A DNA stretch of 64,000 nt from Nocardia cyriacigeorgica (GTDB taxonomy: Bacteria > Actinomycetota > Actinomycetes > Mycobacteriales > Mycobacteriaceae). Positions 42,530 to 51,452 of the stretch are shown here, one piece after another (position 1 is the stretch's first letter; the number at the start of each line of letters is the position of its first letter). Both the position numbers and the translations under genes were made by a program. Location of the stretch: NCBI RefSeq assembly GCF_010858045.1, contig NZ_JAAGVC010000024.1:17510-81509 (forward strand), given 5' to 3'. The notes below the pieces were generated by a model. The model saw only the letters and a program-made list of their open reading frames with translations, was not told where the DNA came from and searched no databases.

Positions 42530-44909
42530 TCGACGCATCGACGTGCAACTGGTGAGCGGGCTCGGCCTGCCGTACGCCACTGGCGTCGAAATCGAATTGA
42601 CGGCCCCGGACAGCGGATTCGACATAGGTTTCGCCGCAGAGTGGGACGCCATCACCGCCGAGTTCGGTCCAATCACGCTCGAGCCGACCTTCGATACCGT
42701 CGGCGCGGCGGCCATCGGCGATATCAGCGATGCGATCCGCATGCTGGGCGAGGAACCACCTGATCTGTTCGAGTGGTTCTTCACCGAGATCGACGAAACA
42801 CTCGCCGACGCATTGGTTTCGGCTTTGGCGGCACTGCCGTTCGTGGCTTGGGCCGGAGTGGCGCCCGACTTCTACCTGGCGAGCATGGTCTCCTGGGGAA
42901 CCAATCCGCAGTCGACCCCGGCCCGCCTGCTGCGGCAGAAGCCCGAAGGTGTCGACGCCATCTATGCGTGGCAGGTACCGGGCGGGCGCGGCGAGGGAGT
43001 TCACATCGCCGATGTCGAATACAGCTGGGATCTCGCCCATGAGGACTTGGCCGGTGCCAGGATCGTCCGGCCGCATCCTGATCAGGACACCGACACCGGC
43101 CATGGAACGGCGGTCGCGGGAATCGTGCTCGCACCCGACAATGGCAAGGGATCGGTCGGTGTCGTGCCAATGGCGAGGATGACCGCGATGGCCATACGGG
43201 GCGGCGAAGCCGCGGCGATCGTCGAAGCCGCGACCGCCGTCGGGCCCGGCGGGATCGTGCTGGTCGAGATCTGCCAGCCGTTCTATGCCGGTTCCGAGAA
43301 CCCGGACATCCCGATCGAGGTGTGGCCGCCGGTGAAAGCCGCGATTCACCGGGAAACACTGTTCGGGATCACCGTTGTCGAGCCCGCGGGCAACGGGCAC
43401 GTCGATCTCGACGCCTTTCCGTTCCTCGCCCACCTCCAACCGGCATCGCCGTCCTACGTCGACTCGGGCGCGATCGTCGTCGGCGCGGCAGCAATCACTT
43501 CGCAAGACCCCGTATGGCGCCGAACCTTCACAACATACGGTCTGCGAGTCGACTGCTTTGCGCAAGGAGAGAGTGTGATCGCGCCGTCGCCGGCCGCAAA
43601 CCAGCCTTACGACCCCGGGTTCGGAGGGACATCCGCGGCCAGCGCCATCATCTGCGGAGTCGTCGCCAGTATTCAGGGAATGGCGCTGGCGGCGACAGGA
43701 ACGTTTCTGCACCCCCGAGACATCCGGCGGCTCGTGCGCAACTGGGATCTTGGCGTCCACACCGACCCGCCGCTGGACGGGCTCTCGACCATGCCGATCC
43801 TCAGCGAGATCGCAAAACATCAGGGGTGGCGCCCCGCGCTGCCCCCGGCTCTCGTCGCGACCACCGCGGGATCGATCGCGCTGAGCTACCTCGACACGGA
43901 CCTGCATCTCGTCCGCCGCGAATGGAGCTACCAACGCGGCTGGACCACCCCGTTGAAGACCGGCACCAGCGACGACACCTACGTAATGCACGCGGTACAA
44001 CCGGCGATGACGACCGGTCCGGGACCGCACGGCCTGACTCTCATCACCGACGCCGTCTACACCGGCCCGAACGGGCTCGGCTACTTCTGGTGGGCGACCG
44101 ACGGGTCGTTCGGATCCGCGCAGATTCGACGGGCGCCGGCCGGCACGCTCGCCGGCGGGCGCGACCTGGCAACCGTTCGGCCCCGACCCCACACCCTGGT
44201 CGCCATCGGCATCAACCCGGCAGGACATCTGGTCGCGCTCAACGGCGATATCGACGCGAAGCTGACAGCGGCAGGCCAGTTCGAGCCGTCAGTGGTGATC
44301 GACTCGGTCCGCCGCTACCTCGTGCCGTCCAACCCGGTGGCGGTGAGCGTCGCCCCCGACACCATCGACGCCATCATCATCGAAGACATCGGCGTGCTCG
44401 TCTGGTATCGCGGCAAACTCGGTGCGCCGTGGAAGAATCCGCTGTTCGGCCCGGTCGCTCCGCTGATGGTGCCGACCGCGAAGCCCGCCATCGCCGCCAC
44501 CGCGCAACGCATCGACGTCATCGCGGTCGGTGAGGAGGGCTGGCTGTACTCGTTCCCGATCGACCGCGTCAACCCGGAGATCGGCGATGCTCAGGCCGTC
44601 GACCCGTCGGTGCTGGTGAGCAGCTTCGCCACGACCGCCCTCGTCCGGACAGGCCCGCGCCTGGTCGCCCTCGCCGTCGACATCGAAGGGCAATTGCGTG
44701 CCGCCCACAAAGACGACGGCGGCACCTGGTCCGCCATGACCGTCGTCGCCGGCGCAATGCTGAGCCCCTTCGGCGGCGTGAGCGCCGTAGCCGTATCCAC
44801 CGGAATCGTCGCCGTAGCGATGACCTCCGAAGGTCAGCCGTGCTGGACGACGTCCCAGAAAGGCACGGACTGGACCACGCTCATGCCGGTCGAGATCGAC
44901 ATCCTCTGA
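42522..44909 (+). CDS. Subtilisin-type (S8) serine protease with C-terminal propeller-like domain
   Basis: This 795-aa protease has no signal peptide, unlike most actinomycete subtilases. An N-terminal domain of ~150 residues precedes the S8 core, with Asp164 in IADVEYS (D-V-E instead of the usual D-T/S-G), His194 in GHGTAVAG, Asn291 in PAGNG and Ser371 in GTSAASA. From about 445 to 795 there are repeated ~50-residue units with Trp (WSYQRGWTTPL, WWATDGSFG, WYRGKLGAPW, TDWTTLMP), typical of a beta-propeller or lectin-like fold. It is the last gene of the operon and probably the effector, with a target or activator unknown. Confidence 0.9.
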   Translation: MVDRRIDVQLVSGLGLPYATGVEIELTAPDSGFDIGFAAEWDAITAEFGPITLEPTFDTVGAAAIGDISDAIRMLGEEPPDLFEWFFTEIDETLADALVSALAALPFVAWAGVAPDFYLASMVSWGTNPQSTPARLLRQKPEGVDAIYAWQVPGGRGEGVHIADVEYSWDLAHEDLAGARIVRPHPDQDTDTGHGTAVAGIVLAPDNGKGSVGVVPMARMTAMAIRGGEAAAIVEAATAVGPGGIVLVEICQPFYAGSENPDIPIEVWPPVKAAIHRETLFGITVVEPAGNGHVDLDAFPFLAHLQPASPSYVDSGAIVVGAAAITSQDPVWRRTFTTYGLRVDCFAQGESVIAPSPAANQPYDPGFGGTSAASAIICGVVASIQGMALAATGTFLHPRDIRRLVRNWDLGVHTDPPLDGLSTMPILSEIAKHQGWRPALPPALVATTAGSIALSYLDTDLHLVRREWSYQRGWTTPLKTGTSDDTYVMHAVQPAMTTGPGPHGLTLITDAVYTGPNGLGYFWWATDGSFGSAQIRRAPAGTLAGGRDLATVRPRPHTLVAIGINPAGHLVALNGDIDAKLTAAGQFEPSVVIDSVRRYLVPSNPVAVSVAPDTIDAIIIEDIGVLVWYRGKLGAPWKNPLFGPVAPLMVPTAKPAIAATAQRIDVIAVGEEGWLYSFPIDRVNPEIGDAQAVDPSVLVSSFATTALVRTGPRLVALAVDIEGQLRAAHKDDGGTWSAMTVVAGAMLSPFGGVSAVAVSTGIVAVAMTSEGQPCWTTSQKGTDWTTLMPVEIDIL

Positions 44910-44956
44910 CAGCGGATCGAGACTTACTGGATTGCTCGACGGCCAAGAACGAGAAC

Positions 44957-45000
44957 GGCCTCTGACCATTCAGAGTGAACTGCTGGTCAGAGGCCTTTTT
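44957..45000. terminator. Strong terminator shared by protease operon and tRNA-Asn remnant
   Basis: GGCCTCTGACCA pairs perfectly with TGGTCAGAGGCC around a 15-nt loop. On the plus strand it is followed by TTTTT, ending the protease operon. On the minus strand it directly follows the tRNA-Asn 3' fragment and is followed by a T-rich stretch, so it may be the original tRNA terminator. Confidence 0.85.
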
Positions 45001-45001
45001 C

Positions 45002-45038
45002 TGCTCCCCCATCTGGACTCGAACCAGAAACCTGCCGA
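45002..45038 (-). other. 3' fragment of tRNA-Asn, probable attachment site
   Basis: Read on the minus strand it gives, in order: 3' anticodon-stem strand TCGGC, variable loop AGGTT, T-arm TCTGG-TTCGAGT-CCAGA (five perfect pairs and a standard T-loop), acceptor strand TGGGGGA, discriminator G and CA. This agrees with an actinomycete tRNA-Asn(GTT) as I remember it. No anticodon loop, D-arm or 5' acceptor strand follows. Such 3' fragments mark the far end of an element integrated in the tRNA gene. With the 3' end at left, the element lies to the right. The gap 45039-45532 shows no gene I can support. Confidence 0.7.
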
Positions 45039-45532
45039 GGATCTGGCCGCACGACAACTGGGCACAACCGTCAGCCACGATCGACTACTCGAAATGGGCT
45101 CCGACCTCGTGTTATCGAGAAACGCGGCGCAACTCTCCGCAACTAATCGGGGCGCTGTACGACCCGACGACGAACAACTTTGTTGAGAGTTTCCTGCGAG
45201 TGGTTCGGGTTCGGATCCGGGTGCATTGCCGCATGCGTCGCACCTCTGAGACGTTCCGATTGGCCGCATGGCGGCGCGCCGCCACGACCCTGGCCCTCAA
45301 CGATCAGGCTCCTCACCTTCCAAGTCGACGAACCATCGTACACGGTGGGGCCTTTGAGGTCTCGCAAAGACGACACGCCCGGGATGCACAACACGCCGAC
45401 AACTTCGCCCCTCAGCAACCTACCGGCAATCTAAGTCTCGACAGTGGATTCGAAGCCATGTTGGATATACCCACGCGTTCAGGAGGGCGGGCGCAGAGTC
45501 TCCCGTGCGGCACATAAGCGAAGGAGGTAACT

Positions 45533-46060
45533 ATGGACATCACCTGTCCGACGTGCAGGCGGGTTGATTTCGTCCAGAGCGTGCCCGCTCTTTGTTCACA
45601 AGGCGTATCAACCGACTATTCCACCGCTATATACAGCGGGACGGGTTTAGCCGCGAGCGGGCTGGTCCCCGTGATCGGAACTGCCACGGTTGAACGCACG
45701 CAAACCTCGGCGTTGGCCGCCAGCCTGGCCCGCGAGCCAGAGACTCGTCCGACTGGTCGGCTATTTCTCATCGCATCAGTGTTGCTGCTTATGGCACTGC
45801 TTATGGTGGTGCCAGCCGTCGACGCCTACAGGACCTACCAGCCCACCGAGCCCGGTGCGGCGCACTCCGTCAGTACCCTGGTTGGCGCTGCACTGGTGCC
45901 CGGCATCTGGGCTATCCCTGCTTCACTACTTGCCGGTGCCGCAGTGCGGCGAAGCCTGCACAACTGGCGAGTCCTGCGGGTGCGGCCGCGCGCCAATGAA
46001 ATCTGGCGAGCGGGTTTCTACTGCCACCGATTCCTTATTAACTCCGTGTGTTGCAGCTGA
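45533..46060 (+). CDS. Zinc-ribbon membrane protein, probably truncated at its C-terminus
   Basis: This 175-aa product has a start with an ideal AAGGAGG site. It begins with a Cys pair (CPTCRR), then has a linker and two membrane helices (about 77-96 and 117-140). After the helices comes IWRAGFYCHR, which in proteins of this kind I would expect to continue into a second Cys-containing zinc knuckle. Instead it runs into an unrelated tail (FLINSVCCS) and stops 27 bp before the recombinase genes. The truncation by the recombinase element is inferred. Confidence 0.7.
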   Translation: MDITCPTCRRVDFVQSVPALCSQGVSTDYSTAIYSGTGLAASGLVPVIGTATVERTQTSALAASLAREPETRPTGRLFLIASVLLLMALLMVVPAVDAYRTYQPTEPGAAHSVSTLVGAALVPGIWAIPASLLAGAAVRRSLHNWRVLRVRPRANEIWRAGFYCHRFLINSVCCS

Positions 46061-46087
46061 TCATGTTGCAGTACATAGAGGAGGGTG

Positions 46088-47590
46088 ATGTCCAGGTTGT
46101 GGACGGTGCATTGGGTTTCCGCGGAGCTGGCTGCTCCGTCCGGTCAGCATCCGCTGCTGGATGAGTGGCGGGATCTTGTCGAGCGGGAGGAGTCCTTCGG
46201 GCTGGATCCGGGTGACCCGTTCATGGTGGATCCGGACTTCCGGGTGGATGCGCGGTTGACGCGCTACTTCGGCCGGTCGTCGTTTGCGAACCTTCGCAAG
46301 GCGACGAAGCGCTCGTACACCACGGATTATCGGGTGTTCTTCAATTTCTTGTGGAGCCGCGGGAAGTACTGGGATGCAGCAGATTACGATGATTTGCTCG
46401 ACTTCGAGGATTGGCGGCGGCGGTCGCCGCGGAACATGCGGCGGATCAGCGGCTCGAAGTGGAACCGGGAGTTGGCGGCGCTGAGTCGGCTCTATGGGTG
46501 GGCGGTCAAGCAGGGGTTTGTGGCCGAGAGCCCGGTCGGGGTCAAGACGGTCCGCAACCGCTACGGGGACCTGGTGGAGGTGGCCGAGGCGCGAGCGAAG
46601 GACGTCCGTTCCTCGAACGTGAAATGGTTGACGCCCAGGGCGTTTCGGTTGTGGCGCGATGTCGGGCTGCGTGGCTACACCGCCGAAGGCCGCATGGACC
46701 CGTCCTGGCGCGGCCGTCACGACGACCGCAATGCCGCGTTCGCCGACCTGCTGTTGAGCAGCGGATTGCGGCTCGGGGAGGGCGGGTCGCTGTTGACGAT
46801 CGAGCTGCCTGCCTCGGCGAATACGCCGCAGCGGTACGTCGAGGCGCGGCTGGCAGCGGCGGTGGCCAAGAGCAAGCGGGCCCGCACGTTCTACATCTCC
46901 GCGACCGTGCTGCGGGAGGTCGAGGCGTATTGCGCTACGACCCGCAGGGGGGCGATCCGGCGGGCGCAAACCGCAGGCCGTTACGACGCGTTGGACGATA
47001 TCTGGCTGGTCGTCAAGCAGTCCGGGTGGCAGCAACGGGTGCTGCATTGGCGCGACCGGCACGGCCGGACCGGGGAACGCCGGATCGATGCGCTGGAGCC
47101 GGACGAGCGGCGGCGGCTGTTCGTCCAGAGTGATAGCGGGTTGGAGCCGCTGTGGTTGTGGCTTGCCGAGGACGGGACCCCGTTCGGTGCCCATTCCTGG
47201 GAGGCTGTGTTCCGGGCGGCATCGCGGCGTTGCGCGGTGACGCTGGCGGGGGTGGTGCCGGATCCGCCGTTCGCGACGCCGCATATGGCGCGGCATTCGT
47301 TCGCGCTTTACATGCTGGTGGCGTTGCATCGGGCGCTGGACATGCGGCTGGATCTGACGCCCGAGGAACGCCGCGACTACATGCTGCTCTACATGTCGCC
47401 CTGGCGGATGGTCAAAGACCTGCTCGGGCACGCGAGCGAACAGGTTACCCGCGATATTTACCTGGCCCCGGTCTCGGACCTGGAGGTGCGGTCCCTGTTG
47501 ATCGAGGACGACGATCCGGATGTCGCCGAACTGCTGGCGAAGCTGGCGGCGGCGTCGGAGCGGATCCTCGATGCCGAGGTGGCCGGCTGA
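46088..47590 (+). CDS. Tyrosine recombinase 1 of a recombinase trio
   Basis: This 500-aa site-specific recombinase has an N-terminal SAM-like DNA-binding domain (about 60-160) and a catalytic domain with first Arg in SGLRLGEG, HxxR as HMARHSF, His in LLGHASEQVTRD and nucleophile Tyr in DIYLAP. All key residues are present, so it should be active. ATG 46088 follows GAGGAGG; GTG 46085 is an alternative. It overlaps the second recombinase gene by 1 bp. The order fits Tn554-like or recombinase-in-trio elements. Confidence 0.9.
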   Translation: MSRLWTVHWVSAELAAPSGQHPLLDEWRDLVEREESFGLDPGDPFMVDPDFRVDARLTRYFGRSSFANLRKATKRSYTTDYRVFFNFLWSRGKYWDAADYDDLLDFEDWRRRSPRNMRRISGSKWNRELAALSRLYGWAVKQGFVAESPVGVKTVRNRYGDLVEVAEARAKDVRSSNVKWLTPRAFRLWRDVGLRGYTAEGRMDPSWRGRHDDRNAAFADLLLSSGLRLGEGGSLLTIELPASANTPQRYVEARLAAAVAKSKRARTFYISATVLREVEAYCATTRRGAIRRAQTAGRYDALDDIWLVVKQSGWQQRVLHWRDRHGRTGERRIDALEPDERRRLFVQSDSGLEPLWLWLAEDGTPFGAHSWEAVFRAASRRCAVTLAGVVPDPPFATPHMARHSFALYMLVALHRALDMRLDLTPEERRDYMLLYMSPWRMVKDLLGHASEQVTRDIYLAPVSDLEVRSLLIEDDDPDVAELLAKLAAASERILDAEVAG

Positions 47591-49332
47591 TGGCGCGAGG
47601 AGTGCACGCCGGGCTGCCGGCCGAAGGGCACCGGCGGCCATCGGTGCTCGACGATGCCGCTGCGGTGGTCACGCACATCAGCGAGAAGGGTGATCAGCGG
47701 GCGATCTTCGACTTCGGTGCGTTGCCGGTGTCGGCTGCGTTGCAGCGATCTCTCGCTGCGGCGTTTGCGAGCCGGATCTACCCACCGGGGGAATGGCGAT
47801 CGACGGCCACGAGCACGGAGGTGTGGTTCCTGGTCCGCACGTTCACCCGGTGGCTCGCGCAACTGGACCCCGCACCACAGTCCATCGCCGACATCACGCC
47901 GGCGGTCTGGAACCAGTGGAGGGTCAGTCGCGCGAATAAGACGTTGGGACAAAGACAGATTCGCAAGATCGCAGCACTGCTGAAGCGCGATGATCAGCTT
48001 CCCGAGGCGACTCGCGAGGCGGTGCTGCGACGGGTTGCTTACTCGGGTGCCACGGAATCGGCGTATTCGCCGGAGGAATTCGAGGAGATCAGACAGGCTG
48101 CGGCCGGCCACTTCCGGCGGGCCTGGCAGCGGATCGCCGAGAATCGGGCGCATCTGGATGCCTGGCGGTCGGGCGCGTTCGACGACGGCAGCCGCGAGTG
48201 GGTGCTGGGTGAAGCGCTCGACCATTTGGCGCGGACCGGGGATGTTCCTGTTGATGTCGGCGCGGACGGACGTCGTCGGGTCGTCGAGCCCTACCTGGAT
48301 GCGCTGGGCGGGACCAGCTCGGAATGGACCTGGCGGCGGCTGTTTCTCGACCGAGTCGAGATGGTCTCGCTGGTGACGCTGATCGTGAGTGCTCACGGCT
48401 GGAATCTCACGGCCGTCTCGGAGATGGTGGTTCCGCAAGTGCTGTCCGCGTCAGCGCCGGGTGAGCCGATCGTCTATCGGGCCGAGCTGGAGAAACGGCG
48501 GCGTCACACGGCTCATCGTTACGAGACCCGCAATCTGACCGACTGGGGCCCGAACTCGCCAGGACGGCTGTTCACCCGCGCGATCGAGGCCACCGCCCCA
48601 GCCCGTGACCTGTTGCGTGCTCACGGCGCTGCGACCGATCTGCTCATCGTCTGGCACGTTCATCTTCCTCTGCTGGTCAACGATCGCGCTGCGCTGCTGC
48701 GCACCGGCATCGGCATCGTCAACCCGGTCTTCCGTCGATGGAGCCAGGTGACCGGGGCCGGGGAGCTGAATCTGCGTCGTTTGCGGCGCACGGTGACCGT
48801 CCTGCATCGGCGCACTCCCACTCAGCACAGCCTCGACGTTCACGACCGCGTCTACGTTCTGCGTGATCCGGCCACGCACCGGCGCGCCGAAGCGGTGATC
48901 GCCGAGGGGATCGCCGATGCCGTCGACCACGCTAAAGCTGTTGTCGCGGCGAGAGTTACCGATGATTCCTGCGCAGGTGACGTCGGCACCGACACTGCCA
49001 CGGCGAACTGCGGCGACTACACTCACAGCCCGTTCAGCCCGCACGGATCGCCTTGCCGGGCATCGTTTCTGCTCTGCCTGGCCTGCGCCAACGCGGTGGT
49101 CACACCGCGGCATTTGCCGCGCCTGGCCTACTTGCACCAGGCACTGGAAAGCCTGCGCACCGTTCTACCCACCCGGACCTGGGAGCACGATTGGCGCGAG
49201 CACCACAGCCGGCTGACCCAGCTCAAGGAGAGTTCGTTCACCGCAGCAGAATGGGCCGACGCGCTGAAGGCGGTCAACGCCAGCGACCGCACGTCCATCG
49301 AATTGTTGCTGCGCAAGGGGTTCGACTCGTGA
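47590..49332 (+). CDS. Tyrosine recombinase-like protein 2, degenerate active site
   Basis: This 580-aa protein is translated from ATG 47590, overlapping the previous stop (TGATG). It has an N-terminal DNA-binding-like helical domain and a C-terminal region with RLRRTVTVLHRRTPTQHSLDVHDRVYVL where a recombinase would show HxxR, H and Y; the pattern is only partly kept. A Cys-containing tail (CRASFLLCLACAN) follows, resembling the C-terminal Cys motifs of Tn554-type transposases. It is probably an accessory subunit of the element. Confidence 0.8.
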   Translation: MARGVHAGLPAEGHRRPSVLDDAAAVVTHISEKGDQRAIFDFGALPVSAALQRSLAAAFASRIYPPGEWRSTATSTEVWFLVRTFTRWLAQLDPAPQSIADITPAVWNQWRVSRANKTLGQRQIRKIAALLKRDDQLPEATREAVLRRVAYSGATESAYSPEEFEEIRQAAAGHFRRAWQRIAENRAHLDAWRSGAFDDGSREWVLGEALDHLARTGDVPVDVGADGRRRVVEPYLDALGGTSSEWTWRRLFLDRVEMVSLVTLIVSAHGWNLTAVSEMVVPQVLSASAPGEPIVYRAELEKRRRHTAHRYETRNLTDWGPNSPGRLFTRAIEATAPARDLLRAHGAATDLLIVWHVHLPLLVNDRAALLRTGIGIVNPVFRRWSQVTGAGELNLRRLRRTVTVLHRRTPTQHSLDVHDRVYVLRDPATHRRAEAVIAEGIADAVDHAKAVVAARVTDDSCAGDVGTDTATANCGDYTHSPFSPHGSPCRASFLLCLACANAVVTPRHLPRLAYLHQALESLRTVLPTRTWEHDWREHHSRLTQLKESSFTAAEWADALKAVNASDRTSIELLLRKGFDS

Positions 49333-51452
49333 CCGCACCATGGCGGCAACCAGCTCTGCCCGCTCCCGCCGATCCGGTGGTCGATCCGGCAACGGTCACC
49401 GAACAACGCCGCGAGCTCATCCCCCGATTCGGTGATCCGGTCTGGTCGCTGACATTCATCAGTGACAATCCGTCGACTACCAGCGACCGGATTCAGTGGC
49501 AGACTTTCCCTGCGGAGTTGCGTGAGCAGTTCCGTCACGCGGTCTGGGCGCTGCTGAACTTCCCGGTCCCGGACACGGTGCTCACTCGTGGAGGCTCGAC
49601 AATGCGGGCGCGGCTGAGCCCTCAACGGATGTTCGGCACCGCCATGACCTGGCGGGTATTCGCAACTTGGCTCAGCGAGCGCGGCATCACCGAACTGGCC
49701 CAAGCAACCACCGATGTCCTTGCCGACTACGGAAACTACGTGGTCAAGACCCGTAAAGTCGCGCGCAACACCGCCACGAGCCACCTCATCGCGCTGACCC
49801 GGCTCCGCGCGTTCGCGCCTTACCTGCCGACCCGCTCGCGCATCGGCGTCCCGCCCTGGGAGACCGAAGGTTTCGACGACTATCTGCCCGCGGCCACTGC
49901 CGCCGGTGAGAACTCGACCGAGCCGATCAGCCCGGCCACCATGGGTCCGCTGCTGATCTGGGCATTGAAGTTCACTGAAGAGTTCGCCGACGACATCCTC
50001 GCGGCCCGAGCCGAGGAACAACGACTGCGGCGAGTCGTCGCCCAGACACCCGACACCGACCTGCCCCGCGGAACGCCGCCGGCACTGATCGCCTACCTCG
50101 CAGATCTGGAGGCAACCGGGAAACCCTTGCCCACGCATACCACCCTCCGATCGGGCGCCGCGGCCACCTATGTCGCCGCGATCACCGGCACCCCGCACAA
50201 GAAGGTCCACCGCGTTCTGAAGACTCCACGCTGGCAGCGCTATCGCAAGACCAACCCCGGACGTTGTCCGCTCGACATCCCGATCACCGGCTTGATCGAG
50301 GGCGATCCCTGGGTCAGCGCCATCGACTTCGACCAGGTCGAGCCATTCGTCCGGCTGCTGACCACCGCGTGCTTCGTGGTCATCGCCTACCTGACTGGGA
50401 TGCGCCCGAGCGAAGTACTCGCCCTCGAAGTCGGCTGCTGCCCCGAACCACGGCCAGGCCGCGACGACAGCTCCGGCGGCCGTCGCCATCTCATCCATGC
50501 ACGGCATTTCAAGACCGCCCGCGACGCCGACGGCAATCATCGCTCCGCTGGTGAGTTGCGCGAAGTCCCCTGGGTTGCAGTTCCACCCGTGGTCACCGCC
50601 ATCAGGGTCCTGGAACGCCTCAACGGCCCTGCCGGACTACTGTTTCCCGCCCAGCGCGGTGAAAGGCAGGGCCGGTCGCCGGTTCGCGGCACCGTCGTCC
50701 AGTGGGTCGAGGGTTTCGTCGACTGGGTCAACGAGCACACCGCCAAGCACGGCCGCGGGGTCGCTATCCCTGCCGACCCGCACGGCAACATCGGCACCGC
50801 CCGGTTCCGGCGGAGCCTGGCCTGGCACATCGCCCGCCGACCCGGCGGCCTGGTCGCCCTCGCGGTCCAATACGGGCACATGCGCACGGTGATCAGCGAG
50901 GGCTACGCCACCCGCCAACGCGACGGCATCCACGAGCTGCTGGACCTGGAAACCGCTCGCGCGGTCGCCGAACAACTCAGCGAGGTCCACGACGCCCTCG
51001 ACCACGGAGAGGGCGTCTCCGGGCCCGCCGCCCGGCGGCTGATCCGCGCCGCGCACGAGCAGCACGACCGCTTCGGCGGTCTGGTCACCACACCCCGGCA
51101 GGCCAAAGCCCTGCTGGCGGATCCGGCGCTGACCGTGTTCGACAACGCCGACGCCTACCTCGCCTGCAACTACGACCCCGGCAAGGCCCTCTGCAACCCC
51201 GCCAACGCCAGCGGGCCCACCCCAACACCGAGCCTGGACCGCTGCCACACCAACTGCTCGAACATCGCCCGCACCGACACCCACGCCCGACAACTACGCA
51301 CAGCGGCAAACCAGATCCGCGCCCAGGCTGATTCGCCGCTCGTCCCGCAGCCTGTCGCCGAGCGGCTGAAACACCGCGCCGCCTCACTGATCGAGCTTGC
51401 CGACACCCACGACCGCACCCGCATCACAACCACCGATCCGGAGCCACGATGA
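49329..51452 (+). CDS. Tyrosine recombinase 3 of the trio
   Basis: This 707-aa protein starts at GTG 49329 (GTGA overlap with the previous stop). Catalytic region: first Arg in TGMRPSEVLALE, RxxR instead of HxxR (RFRRSLAWH), His in YGHMRTVISEGY with the nearby Tyr as nucleophile. The extended C-terminus has Cys-rich segments (ACNYDPGKALC, DRCHTNCSN) that may bind zinc. It is one of three consecutive recombinases translated together. Confidence 0.88.
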   Translation: MTAPWRQPALPAPADPVVDPATVTEQRRELIPRFGDPVWSLTFISDNPSTTSDRIQWQTFPAELREQFRHAVWALLNFPVPDTVLTRGGSTMRARLSPQRMFGTAMTWRVFATWLSERGITELAQATTDVLADYGNYVVKTRKVARNTATSHLIALTRLRAFAPYLPTRSRIGVPPWETEGFDDYLPAATAAGENSTEPISPATMGPLLIWALKFTEEFADDILAARAEEQRLRRVVAQTPDTDLPRGTPPALIAYLADLEATGKPLPTHTTLRSGAAATYVAAITGTPHKKVHRVLKTPRWQRYRKTNPGRCPLDIPITGLIEGDPWVSAIDFDQVEPFVRLLTTACFVVIAYLTGMRPSEVLALEVGCCPEPRPGRDDSSGGRRHLIHARHFKTARDADGNHRSAGELREVPWVAVPPVVTAIRVLERLNGPAGLLFPAQRGERQGRSPVRGTVVQWVEGFVDWVNEHTAKHGRGVAIPADPHGNIGTARFRRSLAWHIARRPGGLVALAVQYGHMRTVISEGYATRQRDGIHELLDLETARAVAEQLSEVHDALDHGEGVSGPAARRLIRAAHEQHDRFGGLVTTPRQAKALLADPALTVFDNADAYLACNYDPGKALCNPANASGPTPTPSLDRCHTNCSNIARTDTHARQLRTAANQIRAQADSPLVPQPVAERLKHRAASLIELADTHDRTRITTTDPEPR

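Noticed and set aside
42261..44228. 655-aa minus-strand frame opposite the subtilase
   Set aside because: The plus strand has an intact catalytic triad and operon overlaps; the minus frame is Arg/Gly-rich without motifs.
44975..45517. 180-aa plus frame across the tRNA-Asn fragment
   Set aside because: It begins inside the terminator and tRNA remnant, and the product has no structure or family resemblance.
46061..47641. 526-aa minus-strand frame across recombinase 1
   Set aside because: Opposes a clear tyrosine recombinase; Pro/Arg/His-rich product without family features.
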